Notes: generated from the letters alone by a model not told the origin. A stretch of DNA of 64,000 nt from Adenophora triphylla var. japonica (GCA_022495995.1 JAFEMH010004888.1:62001-126000), one strand, 5' to 3'. Numbered from the stretch's first letter, positions 1 to 12,033 are shown. A program made the numbers and translations.

Positions 1-454
1 TAAGGGATGGACAAAGAATATTGTTTATCGTGAAATCTTCAATTCACTGGGTAAAAGCATTTATCTTAACTTGAAGTTATACAATTTGTTTTGTTATTTT
101 TTTGTGCAAATACATCTTGATAACATATTATTCTCTGCCTTCTTTGCAGCAAAATGACACTGAGATATATGGAAAATCAATTTGTAGACAAAAGTTTATA
201 CTTAGACCAGAGGCATTGGACTAAATTTAATTTGTGATAATGGACTGTAGGATTTATCAAATTTGGCAACAAGGTTAGTTTACTATTTTTATGTTATCAT
301 ATTCGATATTATGTGAAATATTATAAGACATTATCTGATAATCTTGATTTTTTTCTTATAAGGTACATTTGCGGATTGGAAGTTAGGTCGAAATGAGGTG
401 CAGGAAGAAAGGGCTGGGGAAGGAATTGAGGATTGTGAAATTTCATCTATTTGA
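1..454 (+). pseudogene. possible last exons of a host gene, cut by the window edge
   Basis: I do not recognise a family. A reading frame starting at the ATG at 245 runs to 273, where a GTTAGT donor follows CAACAAG. An acceptor (TTCTTATAAG) ends at 362, and the frame continues cleanly to a TGA at 452-454, giving a tail that includes QGTFADWKLGRNEV. Further left, 3-50 is open and ends at a GTAAAAG donor, and a TTCTTTGCAG acceptor lies at about 141-150. The frames of these left pieces do not all join, because the second reaches a stop near 228. This could be the 3' end of a gene, a 3' UTR with an intron, or chance. Evidence is splice signals plus one clean open stretch. Confidence 0.3.
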
Positions 455-460
455 ATTTTT

Positions 461-588
461 TGTTTTGCTAAATGTTTATATAGCATTATTCCTTCCATAA
501 GCAAAAACATTTTATGTTTTTTTTTGTTTTGCTAAATGTTTATATAGCATTATTCCTTCCATAAGCAAAAACATTTTATGTTTTTACT
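461..588. repeat. direct tandem duplication, 64-bp unit
   Basis: The segment starting TGTTTTGCTAAATG at 461 is repeated from 525 with almost no change. The unit contains the inverted pair ATGTTT and AAACAT. The lack of divergence implies a recent duplication or polymerase slippage. Confidence 0.85.
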
Positions 589-818
589 TGCTACCTAATT
601 TGTTTATGTGAGTAGTTTCATATTTAATTTAACTGATTAAATCATATGGTAATATTATAATCAATATATTACTCCCTCCCTCCCACTTCAAGGTTCCACC
701 TTTCCCTTTTGGTCCGTCCCACTTCAAGGTTCCATTCCTTAAATAAATGGAAAGTTTTCCATATATTTATACCCTTATCATCTCCATATATTTAAAAAAA
801 CCATTCATTATACCCTTA

Positions 819-1703
819 GGGGCAGTTTGGTTCGGTGGAAAAAAAGTGAAGGAATGGAATGATCAATGGAATTGAATTCCTTAAGAAATTGGAATGGAAA
901 AAAACTGGTCAAACCCCTCCGTTTGGTTGGCACGGAATGGAATGAAATTGTCATTCAATTCCTTAGCAAATCATGTTTGGCACGGAATGGAATGAAATTG
1001 AGTAAAAATATATTTTTTTTCCTTGGCGGTGGGGGTGGGGGGTTGGGGTAGCAGGGAAAAAAATTTGTGGGGTGGGGGTAGTAGGGCGGATGGGGGAGGG
1101 GGTAGGCGTGGGAAAAATTGTGGGGGGGGGGGGTAGGGCGGGGCGGATGGGGGTAGGCAGGGGAAAAAATTGTGGGGGTGGGAAGTGGGTGGGGCGGGGG
1201 GTAGGGAAGAGGCTGGATGGGGGTAGGCGGGGAAAAAATTCGTGGGGGTGGGGTAGGGCGAGAGTGGATGGGGGGTAGGTGGGAAAAATTCATGGGGGTG
1301 GGGGGTAGGGTGGGGGGTGGGGGTAGGGCAGGGCTGGATGGGGGGTAGGCAGGGGAAAAAATTTGTGGGGGTGGGGTGGGTGGGGGAGGTAGGCAGGGGA
1401 AAAAATCGTGGGGGTGGGGGGTGAGGTAGGGCTGGGGCGGGGTGGGGGTGGGTAGGGGGTAGTGGTGGTTTGGATTTGGGGATATTTTGGTCAAACAAAT
1501 TTTTTTCCATTGTCAAAGGAATTCATCATTCCTTCCAAAATTGGAAGGAATGAAAATCCATTCCAAGGAATGAAATTTCATTCCGTCGGGAATGGAATTT
1601 TTTTTAATCCAACGAACCAAACGGGGCCGAAGGAATGAAGTCAACGAAATTCTCCATTCCTTTCCATTCCATTCCCTCCGTTTCCAACGAACCAAACGCC
1701 CCC
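819..1703. mobile_element. Tourist-like (PIF/Harbinger) MITE nested in the Stowaway
   Basis: The ends GGGGCAGTTTGGTTCG and CGAACCAAACGCCCCC are inverted repeats flanked by TTA on both sides (816-818 and 1704-1706), the 3-bp target duplication typical of PIF/Harbinger. Subterminal GGAATGGAATG blocks pair with CATTCCATTCC blocks near the right end. The middle (about 1021-1490) is a G-rich minisatellite rather than a transposase gene, so the element is non-autonomous. Confidence 0.75.
1021..1490. repeat. G-rich minisatellite inside the Tourist-like MITE
   Basis: Degenerate tandem units of roughly 30-60 bp combine runs such as GTGGGGGTGGGG with GGGGAAAAAATT blocks. Almost all G is on the plus strand, with many runs of three to ten G close together, so G-quadruplex formation is plausible. 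The proline/histidine-rich minus-strand and glycine-rich plus-strand ORFs here are translations of the repeat and not genes. Confidence 0.85.
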
Positions 1704-1711
1704 TTATAAAG

Positions 1712-3582
1712 TTAACATATTTACAAAAAAAGCAATCATTAACTTACTATTCATCTGACTCATTCTCTCTCCTATTAAATATTTTTAACTTTTATATTCT
1801 CTCTCCTATTTTCTACCACACATTTAATTATTACATTCTCTCTTCTCTAATTTTCTACCCGCTTAATTTTTTTTTTAAAACTTGAAATTCGCACCAACCA
1901 AGGAACCTTGGTGTGGGACGGAGGGAGTATGTTTTTTTTTAAATCTTGATTAGAAGAAGATTTGTTTTTTAAAGACGCAACAAATCAAACATTAAACAAA
2001 ATTACAAAGTTCATCAAATATGAAACAAAAAATCAGATCTGAATCTAACCTGGTGAGTCTCTTAAACTGCCACTTCTATGTCTCCGTCTCGCAAATCCGT
2101 TGGAAGCAGCAGCCACGATATTAGCTCACCATCACCCATCCGTGATTTGTATATATTGTTAAATATCCCCAAATAAAACCACACAAATAAAGGAAATAAA
2201 ATCTAGAGAGAGAAAGAAAGAGGGAGAGGGAGAGAGAGAGAAAGGGCTCAGTTGCAGAGATAGAATCAAAGAAAAAATGGCCCAGATGAACTCCAATCGA
2301 AGCTGAAGATTATATATACATTAGAACAAGTGTATCTATACGTGTGTGTAATCCCAATCTCTCTCCTCCTGATTGAAAATTTGAAAGCTTTCTCTCTCTA
2401 TCTCGAGACGCGATGTATAGGGTATTAATTGATTTTACTGAGTTGGATGTTGGTGATTGTAGTTGATTTTGACTGGGAAGGTATGTGTGCAATTCAAGAT
2501 TTCAATTCTGTATCTAGATCTCTTTGCTTTTGCAATTAAGTTATGTTTCTTGGTTCACAGTATTTGTTTTGAAATTGATTTGGATTTAAATGATTATGTA
2601 ATAAGTTAATATTTGATTTACATAAAAAGAAAAAAAAAGTATATATTAACATATTTACAAAAAAAGCAATCATTAACTTACTATTCATCTGACTCATTCT
2701 CTCTCCTATTAAATATTTTTAACTTTTATATTCTCTCTCCTATTTTCTACCACACATTTAATTATTACATTCTCTCTCCTCTAATTTTCTACCCACTTAA
2801 TTTTTTTATTTTTTTTAAAAACGTGAAATTCACACCAACCAAGGAACCTTGGTGTGGGATGGAGGGAGTATGTTTTTTTTAAATCTTGATTAGAAGAAGA
2901 TTTGTTTTTTAAAGACGCAACAAAACAAACATTAAACAAAATTACAAAGTTCATCAAATATGAAACAAAAAATCAGATCTGAATCTAACCTGGTGAGTCT
3001 CTTAAACTGCCACTTCTATGTCTCCATCTCGCAAATCCGTTGGAAGCAGCAGCCACGATATTAGCTCACCATCACCCATCCGTGATTTGTATATATTGTT
3101 AAATATCCCCAAATAAAACCACACAAATAAAGGAAATAAAATCTAGAGAGAGAAAGAAAGAGGGAGAGGGAGAGAGAGAGAAAGGGCTCAGTTGCGGAGA
3201 TAGAATCAAAGAAAAAATGGCCCAGTTGAACTCCAATCGAAGCTGAAGATTATATATACATTAGAACAAGTGTATCTGTACGTGTGTGTAATCCCAATCT
3301 CTCTCCTCCTGATTGAAAATCTGAAAGCTTTCTCTCTCTATCTCGAGACGCGATGTATAGGGTATCAATTGATTTTACTGAGTTGGGTGTTGGTGATTGT
3401 AGTTGATTTTGACTGGGAAGGTATGTGTGCAATTCAAGATTTCAATTCTGTATCTAGATCTCTTTGCTTTTGCAATTAAGTTATGTTTCTTGGTTCACTG
3501 TATTTGTTTTGAAATTGATTTGGATTTAAATGATTATGTAATAAGTTAATATTTGATTTACATAAAAAGAAAAAAAAAGTAT
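1712..3582. repeat. tandem duplication of a 0.93-kb segment
   Basis: Copy A (about 1712-2645) and copy B (2646 to about 3582) are nearly identical, with few substitutions and a 7-bp insertion in B. Each copy holds the right half of the Stowaway-like MITE (ending 1927 and 2868) and then about 700 bp of non-transposon DNA. The duplication therefore happened after the MITE inserted. The GTTAA motif near both outer edges is a possible microhomology. Confidence 0.85.
1930..2640. other. GA-rich leader-like host segment (also present at about 2871-3580)
   Basis: This non-transposon part of the duplication contains a GA-rich tract at about 2206-2245. On the plus strand an exon-like stretch ends GACTGGGAAG followed by a GTATGTG donor (about 2471-2486), then a T-rich, intron-like sequence, which resembles a plant 5' UTR with its first intron. 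On the minus strand, CACCAG followed by GTTAGATTC could also be a donor. No convincing protein is encoded, so a role as a captured or decayed gene leader is inferred. Confidence 0.3.
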
Positions 3583-3650
3583 ATATTGTTAAATAATTTA
3601 TTTTTTTTAAAAAAATATTTAATAATTCTTTAAGAAAAAAATAAATTTGT

Positions 3651-3666
3651 AATGGGACGGAGGGAG
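3651..3666. mobile_element. orphan right end of a Stowaway-like MITE
   Basis: ATGGGACGGAGGGAG followed by TA closes a Stowaway-type terminus, but no matching left end of its own precedes it. It may be the remaining half of an element broken by the tandem duplication to its left. Confidence 0.5.
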
Positions 3667-3668
3667 TA

Positions 3669-4147
3669 TCTTTTGTCTAATTTATATGGAATATATGCAA
3701 AATTTGTCTAATTTATCGGCCCTGCTTAGGCCCTTAGGCGCTAGGCTCGACTTCACTGCCTAGCATCCGCCTAACATTTTTTGAAAGTTGGGAGTAGGTA
3801 CAATTTCATCTGTTTACATTTTTATTTTTTTGAATCTTTTGCTAACGTGATATTATCATAGATATTTTCCATTACACCAAATACAAAAAGAAAACACATC
3901 TGACTTTTAAAAATCATTAGTATGTAAAGCAAAAACTCTCCCTCCAAATTAAAAGTCATACTACATTAAAATAATATTTTTTATTTTCTATGCCTTTAAT
4001 TGCAATTCAATTCAAAAGAGGAAAAATAAAAGATTGAACCCCGAAGCACGGGTTACTCCCTACAAAAATTATACAATTGAACTTCATACTGTTAATAGCG
4101 AGTTTAGTTTTAATAATTACATTTTCAAAATTATGCTGGAATATAAG
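3669..4147. other. AT-rich DNA with relic repeat flanking the Tat element
   Basis: No gene is seen. Near the right side the motif ATAGCGAGTTTA and a GAAGCACGGGTT block resemble sequences on the other side of the gypsy element (17420-17700), so both flanks probably belong to one older element split by the insertion. The last five bases, ATAAG, are the left target duplication. Confidence 0.5.
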
Positions 4148-4899
4148 TGAAATGGTTATCATAAATGGATTGGGCCTAAATAGTTAAGAAGGTTCGATAA
4201 ACTTATTAGGCTAAGTAAGATGATAGTAAATGTGAAAATAAGTGACAAGTTGAGCGATAATTAATATGTCGGTTTAAGAGGGCAATATAGGGTAATAAGC
4301 GACAAAAGGTGATGTACAGATGAAACGGAATGAGGGTGAGAAAAGCAATAGGCGAGAAGATGAACTTGTCCCATAGTTTTAGGTAAAATATGAATATCTG
4401 AGAATGAGTAATTTGGCCTACTTTGTCGCAATAAAGAGCTTGTCGCCTAGCGACAAACGTGACTGATGGTCCAACCTTTGGGTGTACTGACACGTGGTAC
4501 CCACCCCCATAATGTAAAACAGTGTAACATGATGGGAATGTCAGTACTTTCTCACTAACTCTGAGGGTAGTTGACTGACTTAGCATGGATGACTGACACG
4601 TGTCCTTCCAAGTATGGTCCATGATTACAAGGTGGTATAAATATGTAAAATTCTCCATTATTAAGTAAGTCTACTCTCTCTCTTTAAAATCTGTCTTTTC
4701 TCCATTACAATATAGAGCTTTTCTAAAATCAACCGAAACCGATTCTCACGCCGGAGGGGTTTCACCGAGTCACCCCTGGCTTAGTTCATTGTTGCTTGTG
4801 TGTGTAGGTCCCATAGCGAGCCATCCCAAGAAGATTAGCCGAGTATCCTTTGAAGCAGCTTGAAGATTCAACTCCCGATCAACACCATTTTCCATGGCA
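4148..4899 (+). repeat. 5' LTR of the Tat element
   Basis: It starts TGAAATGG. A TATAAATATG box lies at about 4636, followed by a CT-rich stretch, as expected of a U3/R boundary. It is almost identical to the 3' LTR over the first 560 bases, with a few differences after about 4710. The last bases differ from the 3' LTR, which runs six bases further to CA before the target duplication, so the exact 5' LTR end and the primer-binding site are unclear. The 150-residue minus-strand ORF in each LTR has no gene-like features. Confidence 0.9.
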
Positions 4900-5320
4900 A
4901 AGATCGCTGGTTCCATTGCACGGACTCGAGCGTTTCTTCTTTGGGTGGCTAGGTGAAGTTTGGGAGGTTGTTGGTGGCCGCCGGAGGTGAGAGAGAAGAT
5001 GAAGCACCGTTGTTGTTTTGTTGGTGGAGCCCAAGATTCTAACCGCGCTTGGTCAAAGGAGTAAAGGCTAGTTGATTAGAAAACCAAGGAGGATTCTCGA
5101 TAGTACCGGTTAAAAGTGTTTTTTGGATTGTGATATTTATTTTAGGAAGTCATAAAGTTGTCTTTGGTCAGAAGGTTGTAAGTTCATTAGTGCATGCATT
5201 AAAGGCATTTTGTTTTCGTAAAGTGACTTGTAAAGTTGTCGAGCAGCTGGTTTATGGTGAAAAGGTGTGATTTGTCTTGAAGTGTATGTAAAAGTGTAAC
5301 AGCTTAGTTGGAAGCAAGTT

Positions 5321-7348
5321 ATGGTGGTTGGACAAGAAAAAGCTACTCCTTCTAGGGTGGCCCTTAACCTAACATTGGCAACCCCAAATGCAAAGGATGC
5401 TCGCAAGCGGAGCCGAAGCAGATCGGAAAGAGAGGTGGAGGTCCATACGTCTGAGACTAACACCAGTGTGAGGCGGGCTAGGGCGGAGGAGGAAAGGGTG
5501 AGAGTGGAAAGAGCCAAGGCAAGTAGATGAAGGCCAAGTTCCCGCGAAGTCAAAGAATGCAGAAGTAAGAGAAAGGATTGAAAAGTTAAGGGCGGATAAT
5601 GAGGCATGGATGCATGTCCTCGCCAATAATCAACAATTAAAGGAGTTACATGTGGAGCCCTCCCACGTTCCTGAGAATTTGCTAAATGGGCAAGCGGGAA
5701 GGTCCCATGTCGGTGGGCAAAATCGGGAGGATAGCGCTAGCGTGGCTAATAGACCAAGACAGAATGTAGATAAGCCGCTGCCCAGGAGATTAGCAGAAAA
5801 TCGAAGGCGAGACGATGACTTGGAAGCAAGAAAGAAGAGAAGAAAGAAAATACACCATAAGCCAGGCAATTCCAAAGAAGAATCTTATTACTTTGAATAT
5901 GACAGCAATGAATCTAGTGGCTCCACGCACGACGAGGGACGCGGCAAGGAAAGGACCCAGATATCGCGACGTCATGATGCTAGGCGACATCGTGAGAGGT
6001 CACCGCGAGATAGGGAGCGACGGCGACAAGATAGGAAAGATAAAGATTATGATAAGGAAAGGGAGCGGAGAGCTGCAGAGGCGGCAAGGGCGGCAGAAGC
6101 CGAGAAGATCGTAGAAGCCATAAAAGCCGCAGAGTTGGCCAAGGCTAGTGAGGCAGAGAAGGCTAAGAAGGAAGAGGAACAAAGGTTAAGAAATGAGGTA
6201 GCTGAGATGGCGAAGAAAATCAAGGATTTAGAGGCGGGAATAAAGAAAGTGGAAGGGAAAAAGCCTTTTTTGGCTCCTTTCACCCAAAATATCAAAGGTG
6301 TTGCCCTGCACCCAAGTTTTCGAATGCCAACTTTATCAAGTTATTCAGAAAGTCTAGAGCAAGAACTCCATGTAGGAGGATTTGAAGCAACCATGTCGCC
6401 GTTGACCGAGAATGAAGCAATTTTATGTCGAGCATTCGTGAGCACTCGCGCATCATGCATTGGATTGGTTCTCGTACAACTCAAGATTCTATAACGGGGT
6501 ATCAAGATTTTAGGGAGAAATTCTTGGCGAGATTTAGTGCGTCAGATCACAACCAGCTCAAAAGACGGAATTGTGCAGCCTTAAGCAAAAGGATGGGGAA
6601 GGATTGCGACTTTCACAGACATGGTTCATGGGAGTGGCCAATCAAGTTCTCGATATCGCACAAGGCGAGATAATCATGTTGTATAACACCGCTTACAGCC
6701 GGGTCACTTCAAGCAGGAGTTAGGGATGAGATTGCCAAAGACTACAGTGGAGTTGTATGAAAGAGTGCGAGGATTTTGTAGTGGAGCTAGAGTTAAGACA
6801 AAGGGGGTACAATTGCGAGTCAGCCGTCAAGAAAGTGGCGAGCGAAAGGGTGGAGATAGTGCAAGATGATAAAAGGGGCTTGGCGGCAATAGAGGGGCAA
6901 GTCAAACGGGAGGAAGCGGAGGCCGTGGAGAAGGGCGCACGGGGATCGTAGAGAGTTTAAGCCAAAGACAGACATCAAGTATAGCCGGTTGAACACTCCT
7001 ATTAGCGAGATCATGAAGAAAATAAATCTGCCCGAACCTTTTCCTATTACACCAGAACCGGTCCGTCTAGAGATCGTAATAGTTACCGTGAATTTCACAA
7101 AGATAAGTGGGCACAAGACCGACGATTGTTATAATTTGAGAAGATTGATTCAGGGAAGATTGACAGGGGTTTTCTCGCAGGAGTATTTGGAGGAGAATGT
7201 TGGGCGGGATGATCAACGTAGGCCTGAGAGAAATTTGGTAGATGTCATTCACGACCCTTTACCCACAGTGTCTCAGTTGAATACCCAAATCATGACCTTG
7301 ACGCATACGTTTGATGTTCCTCGCCTCCCGCCGCTCAAGATAGGGTGA
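5321..7348 (+). pseudogene. gag: broken gag of the Tat element
   Basis: This would be the capsid/nucleocapsid protein that packages element RNA in cytoplasmic particles. Several frames must be combined: 5321-5530, 5610-6494, 6425-6673, 6757-6951 and 6989-7348. A long charged region rich in K, R, E and A (about 5800-6250) looks coiled-coil. The part around 6300-6700 (REKFLARFSASDHNQL) fits the Retrotrans_gag domain. Near 7104-7150 the segment SGHKTDDCYNLRRLIQ matches the zinc-knuckle region of plant gypsy gag. The gag of the element at 38441-45984 has the related SGHDTNNCYNLRDTIQ. At least four frame changes break it. Confidence 0.75.
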
Positions 7349-10300
7349 TCGCTTTTTCCAGCGAGAGTCAGTCGTTACCAAAAGCCATGTGGAGTCACCC
7401 AATTATCATCACTATGTATCCAGCAATAATATCGTGCAAATGAGTCATGGTGGACTCGGGGCAAGTAGGAATGTGCTTTATTATGATGCTTTTAAAAGGA
7501 TGAATTATACAGAGGCAAATTTGGTGCCTCATAAGGGATATCTTGAGGATTCACTAATCACTCGCTAAAGTTAAAGTGGACGATTATGTTGGACGTTGAA
7601 ATTGGTGAAGGAAAGTCGGCGAGATGCGAGAATGTCGAATTCATGGTGATTGATCTTGTGTCTCCTTATAATGCTATAGTGGGAATCCCATTCATGTTGA
7701 GTTTTGAAATGGTTCTCAAATTCCCATCGTAGGGTGAAGTATCCCACAAAGAAATGGGATAGGTTGCTTGAAGAGTGAGGCGGTCACCGTGATAAGAAAA
7801 CAAAAGGAGATGTTGAAAGATAAGGCAGAGAGTACAATTTCGATGAATTCCAAAGTAGAATCTAGTCCACTAAAGCTAAATATGGTTAAGATTGTAGAGG
7901 TGGAGAATGGTGAACCAGCATTGGATCATAACGGAGAGTATGAAAATGGAACCGCTATGGTAGCCGAAGCGACAAACCAAGTGTCGTGGCGAGTTTCAGG
8001 CGAGAAATATGTAGGATGGAAGAGCGGAATCAGTTGGCGGGGATGTAGACTCCGATATGGTGGGAAAGGGTGATGATGGTGAAGAAAATTGTTGGGCGAT
8101 GGAAATAGTGAATGCCACGCCCCATATAAGTTATGCCAGGGTTGTAAGGTTTGTTAGTATGGAGGAGCCAAGGATTGAAGAAGTGGTTGAGGGAAACGTT
8201 AAAGTACTAATGAGCGAGTCTGATGACGATTATGAAGCCATTGAGGTGGAGGATGCTCAGGGGCGGCCTACTGGTAATGTCTTTGCCGATCTTAAGAAGC
8301 CCGCTCCTGTGGGTATGAGGAAGAGGAAAAGAATAGAGGTGGAGACGCTGCAGGTGCGGGATGAGCCAGATATCAAGGCGGGAGAAGAGTTGGAGGAGGT
8401 GGAAATCAATTGTTATTTTCCTGAGCAGAAGGTGAAGATTGGCAAGCAACTATCGCGGGATGAGAGGGAAGCTTTGGTTGATTTTTTGAAGGAAAATTTG
8501 GATGTATTCGCTTGGAGACCGGAGGACATGAAGGGTATTGATGAGAGTGTTGCTCTGCATTGTTTGAATGCTGATCCTAAGGTGGAGCCATTTAAGCAAA
8601 GGGTAAGGCATTTGTCGCCGGAGAAAGAGATGGCAGTATTGGAAGAAGTGGAAAAGTTGTTGAAGGCGGGAATAATCGAGAAAATTCAATATCCGGTGTG
8701 GTTGGCTTGTCCCGTAATGGTTTTGAAGTCAAACAAGAAGTGGAGAATGTGCATTGATTTTACCGATCTGAATACGGCATGTCCCAAGGATTGCTATCCT
8801 TTACCCAAGATTGATAAGTTGGTGGATTCCATTTCAGGTCACAGGGTGTTCAGCTTATTGATGCTTATTCAGATACCACCAGATTAAGATGGCGGAGGAA
8901 GACAAAGCGAAAAACAGCTAGGACTCCAAAGGGAAATTTTTGTTACAAAATGATGCCGTTCGGCTTGAAGAATGCGGGGGCAACATATCAAAGGATGGTG
9001 AACGAGGTGTTTAAGTCGCAGATTGGGCGGAATATAGAAGCGTACATTGACGACATGGTGATCAAGACCAGAGAGAATAACCACTTGTTGGATCTTGCTG
9101 AGACTTTTGAGAACTTAAGAAGGAATTCAATGAAGTTGAACCCTAGTAAGTGCACGTTTGGTGTTACGGCGGGAAAATTTCGGGATTCTTGGTCAACAGC
9201 GCTGGATTGAGGCCAACCCGTAAAAATTCAGGCGTTATTAGACATGTCGCCACCTAAGTCTATTCGCGAGATTCAGTGACTAAATGGGAGGATCATTGCC
9301 TTGGGAAGATTTATTTCGAAGTCGGCGGAGAGATATTTGCCGTTCTTCAAAGTTTTGAAGGGCAGAAAGAAATTTGAATGGAGCGAGGAGTGCGGAGCCT
9401 TTTGAAGAAATGAAGGCTTACTTGGGAAAGCCACCATTGTTGAGCACTGTGGAGTGGGGAGGAATTGTTTGTTTATTTGGCAGCCTCGACTATGCGGTTG
9501 CGGCAGTGTTGGTGAGGGAAGACGGAGGAATTCAAAGGCCTGTATACTATGTTTCCAAAGCATTAAGTGAAGTTGAGTCGAGGTATTTTAATGCCGAGAA
9601 GTTGGCTTATGCGTTGGTGGTAGCGGCAAGGAAGTTGAGGGCCTATTTTGTTGCTCATACCATTGTGGTGTTGACAGACGCGCCCTTAAGAAAGATTCTC
9701 AGAAGAACCAGATTCTGCGGGAAGGCTTTTGAAATGGTCAATTGAGTTGACGGAATTCGACATCAGCTATGAATCTCGTCGAGCTATTAAGGCGCAAGCG
9801 TTGGCAGACTTTATAGTTGAAACCTCATTTACCAAATCACAGGCCGATGTAGTTGAGGAGCGCGAGAAAAAGAAGATGGCAAAGCGGGCTGAGCCAAGTT
9901 TGATGGAAGAAAAGAAGAGGCCGGAGGATTGTTGGATTCTACATGTTGATGGTTCGTCAGCAAAGGACAGAGGAGGAGCGGGAATGGTTTTGATATCCCC
10001 AGATGCGGAATGTGAGTATAGGAAAGCCTTTAGGTTCAAATTCCCAAAGTGTCTAATAATCAAAGTGAGTACGAAGCCTTGGTGTCGGGAATTGAATTTG
10101 CGCGGGATGTTAGAGTAAAGAGGATTGTGGTCCATTCTGACTCTCAGTTGATTGTTAAGCAAGTAAAAGGCGAATATGGCACGGTGAATTCATTTTTAAT
10201 AAGATATTGTGATTTGGTGAGAAACATTTTGAGTCATTTTGAGTTTTGGGAGTTGATACAAATTGGGCGAGAAGAGAATTCAAAGGCGGATGCGCTGAGT

Positions 10301-11655
10301 AGATCGGCGGGAAGTGGAGAAAATGAAGCAGTTGGGGATCCCTTGGTGGAGTATGTGGACACGCCGGCAATTGATAGATCCAGGGTAATGGAAATTGGAG
10401 AGACGGAAGCAAATTGGGTTACTGACATGAAATATTTTTTAGAGAAGGGTGAATTGCCGCTTGAGGAAGAAAGGGCTAAACTAGTAAAGGTGACTTCCCC
10501 GCGATTTACGGTGCAAGATGGAATCTTATATAGAAGATCTTTTTCAAAGCCATTGATGAGGTGTATAGAGCCGGGGACTCGTGGCTAAGGTTTTGTTTGA
10601 AATCCATGAAGGCGTCATCAAGGAGGTCATCCGGGGGCGAGATCTCTTGCGGAGAAGGTGTTGTTCCATGGTTATTATTGGCCAAGCTTGAAGAAGGATG
10701 CGGAAGAGTATGTGCGGAAATGCGAGAAGTGTCAAAGGTTTGGGAATATTCCGCGCCAGCCCGCCACTGAGCAGACGCCTATTGTCGCGACGTGGCCTTT
10801 TGATATGTGGGGCATAGATTTAATTGGGCCATTTCCAAAGGCCAAGGGAGGGTGCCAGCATGTGGTCGTTGCAGTAGATTATTTTACAAAGTGGACTGAA
10901 GCGAAAGCCTTGGCAACGATAAGCGAGGATAATGTGATTAAGTTCGTTCAAGAAAACATTTGGTGCAGATATGGGTTACCCAGGGCCATTATTTCTGATC
11001 ACGGAACACAGTTTGGTAAGAAATTTGCCGCGGAATGTCAAAGGATGAATGTGAAGCATCGATGCTCATGCGGTATACAAAAAGCCGCAGCCGCAATGGT
11101 CAGAAGTGAGGCGGCAAATAAGCAAATCATTGCCGCATTACGTAAAAATTTAGAAGGAAGGGGCGGAGCATGGTTAGAAGAATTGTCTACTGCATTATGG
11201 TATGTAAGGACCACAATAAAGGGTTCAACCGGTGAAACAGCATTTGCTTTGACTTATGGGTCTGAAGCCATGGCACCGGCCGAGATGGCCTTGCCGACTT
11301 ATAGAGTGACTTATTATGATGAGGCGAGAAATGGTCAGAGGCGGTGCAACGACCTTGATTTGGTTGATGAAAGGAGGCTACAAGCGAGAATGAGGATGGT
11401 AAATTACAAGCAGAGGATGAAGGCCCAGCATGATAAGCGGGTTAACAAGAGGTCTTTCAATGTAGGTGATTGGGTACTAAGGAGTGCAGAAGCCACGGAC
11501 CCAAACCAGCTTCACCAAGTTGAATGAAAATGGGAAGGGCCAAGTTTCAGGTATCTCAAATTGTTCGAGAAGGGACCTATCGGCTGAGAAAGCAAGATGG
11601 TGAAGAGTTGAAGAATGCCTGGAGTGTCGATCATTTGAAGCGTTTTTATCAATGA
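7349..11655 (+). pseudogene. pol: broken pol (protease, RT, two RNases H, integrase) of the Tat element
   Basis: Pol copies element RNA to DNA and inserts it. The protease VDSG motif is at about 7450, with a frame change immediately after it. The second protease part (VSPYNAIVGIPF) is at about 7665. RT is split between 8057-8887 (CIDFTDLNTACPKDCYPLP) and 8950-9210 (catalytic YIDDMVIKT). The first RNase H lies in 9374-9745 (RPVYYVSKALSEVESRYF). A second, archaeal-like RNase H lies in 9729-10588 (HVDGSSAKDRGGAGMVL, NNQSEYEAL, VHSDSQLIVKQV). Integrase lies in 10658-11527, with an HHCC finger (HGYYWP, CEKCQRFG) and core motifs DMWGIDLIGPFP and ISDHGTQFG. The C-terminus NAWSVDHLKRFYQ ends at a TGA at 11653-11655. 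Several single-base frameshifts and a stop at 8887 break it. Confidence 0.88.
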
Positions 11656-12033
11656 AGTTGTAGTAACCTTTTTTAGTTGCATCTTTTGATTTTGGTTCTA
11701 GATGACAAAAGATACGTAACTTTTTCTGGGGTCATATGTTTTTGTGTACATCGCATTGACGGGAAAGTTATGTAAAATTTGCCAATCTAGCACGATGTAA
11801 CTTGTCGACGTGATGAAGAAGGAAGGAATTATTCAGCGACATATTGTTTTGTGATCACCGTTTTCATTAAAATTTGACAAGTGTTATGTTTTGTGAAACA
11901 GTTATTGGAACGGCGGGATTAGAAGAACGACGGTGGTCAAGGAAGCCGTTTTATCAAAGGATAAAGAGCTTGGATAAAGGAGGCGACAATAGAGGCGCGC
12001 AAAGAAACGTGAGAAGCAATAGTCGTCAACACT

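Larger units (their letters stand above)
672..1927. mobile_element. Stowaway-like MITE interrupted by a Tourist-like MITE
   Basis: The left end CTCCCTCCCTCCCACTTC and right end GTGTGGGACGGAGGGAG are inverted repeats, extending into AAGGTTCC and GGAACCTTGG. They are flanked by TA (670-671 and 1928-1929), the target duplication of Tc1/mariner-Stowaway elements. Removing the nested insert 819-1703 leaves a MITE of about 370 bp. No coding sequence is present. The many ORFs across it come from the nested G-rich array. Confidence 0.75.

Noticed and set aside
955..1516. Two proline-rich minus-strand ORFs of about 180 codons
   Set aside because: Both are translations of the G-rich minisatellite in overlapping frames, with no start context or domain.
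4206..4658. 150-codon minus-strand ORF present in both Tat LTRs (also 16712-17164)
   Set aside because: Its conservation simply reflects LTR identity. It has no recognisable domain and runs against LTR transcription.
5137..5626. Leucine/serine-rich minus-strand ORFs opposite gag
   Set aside because: Shadows of the charged gag frame on the plus strand.
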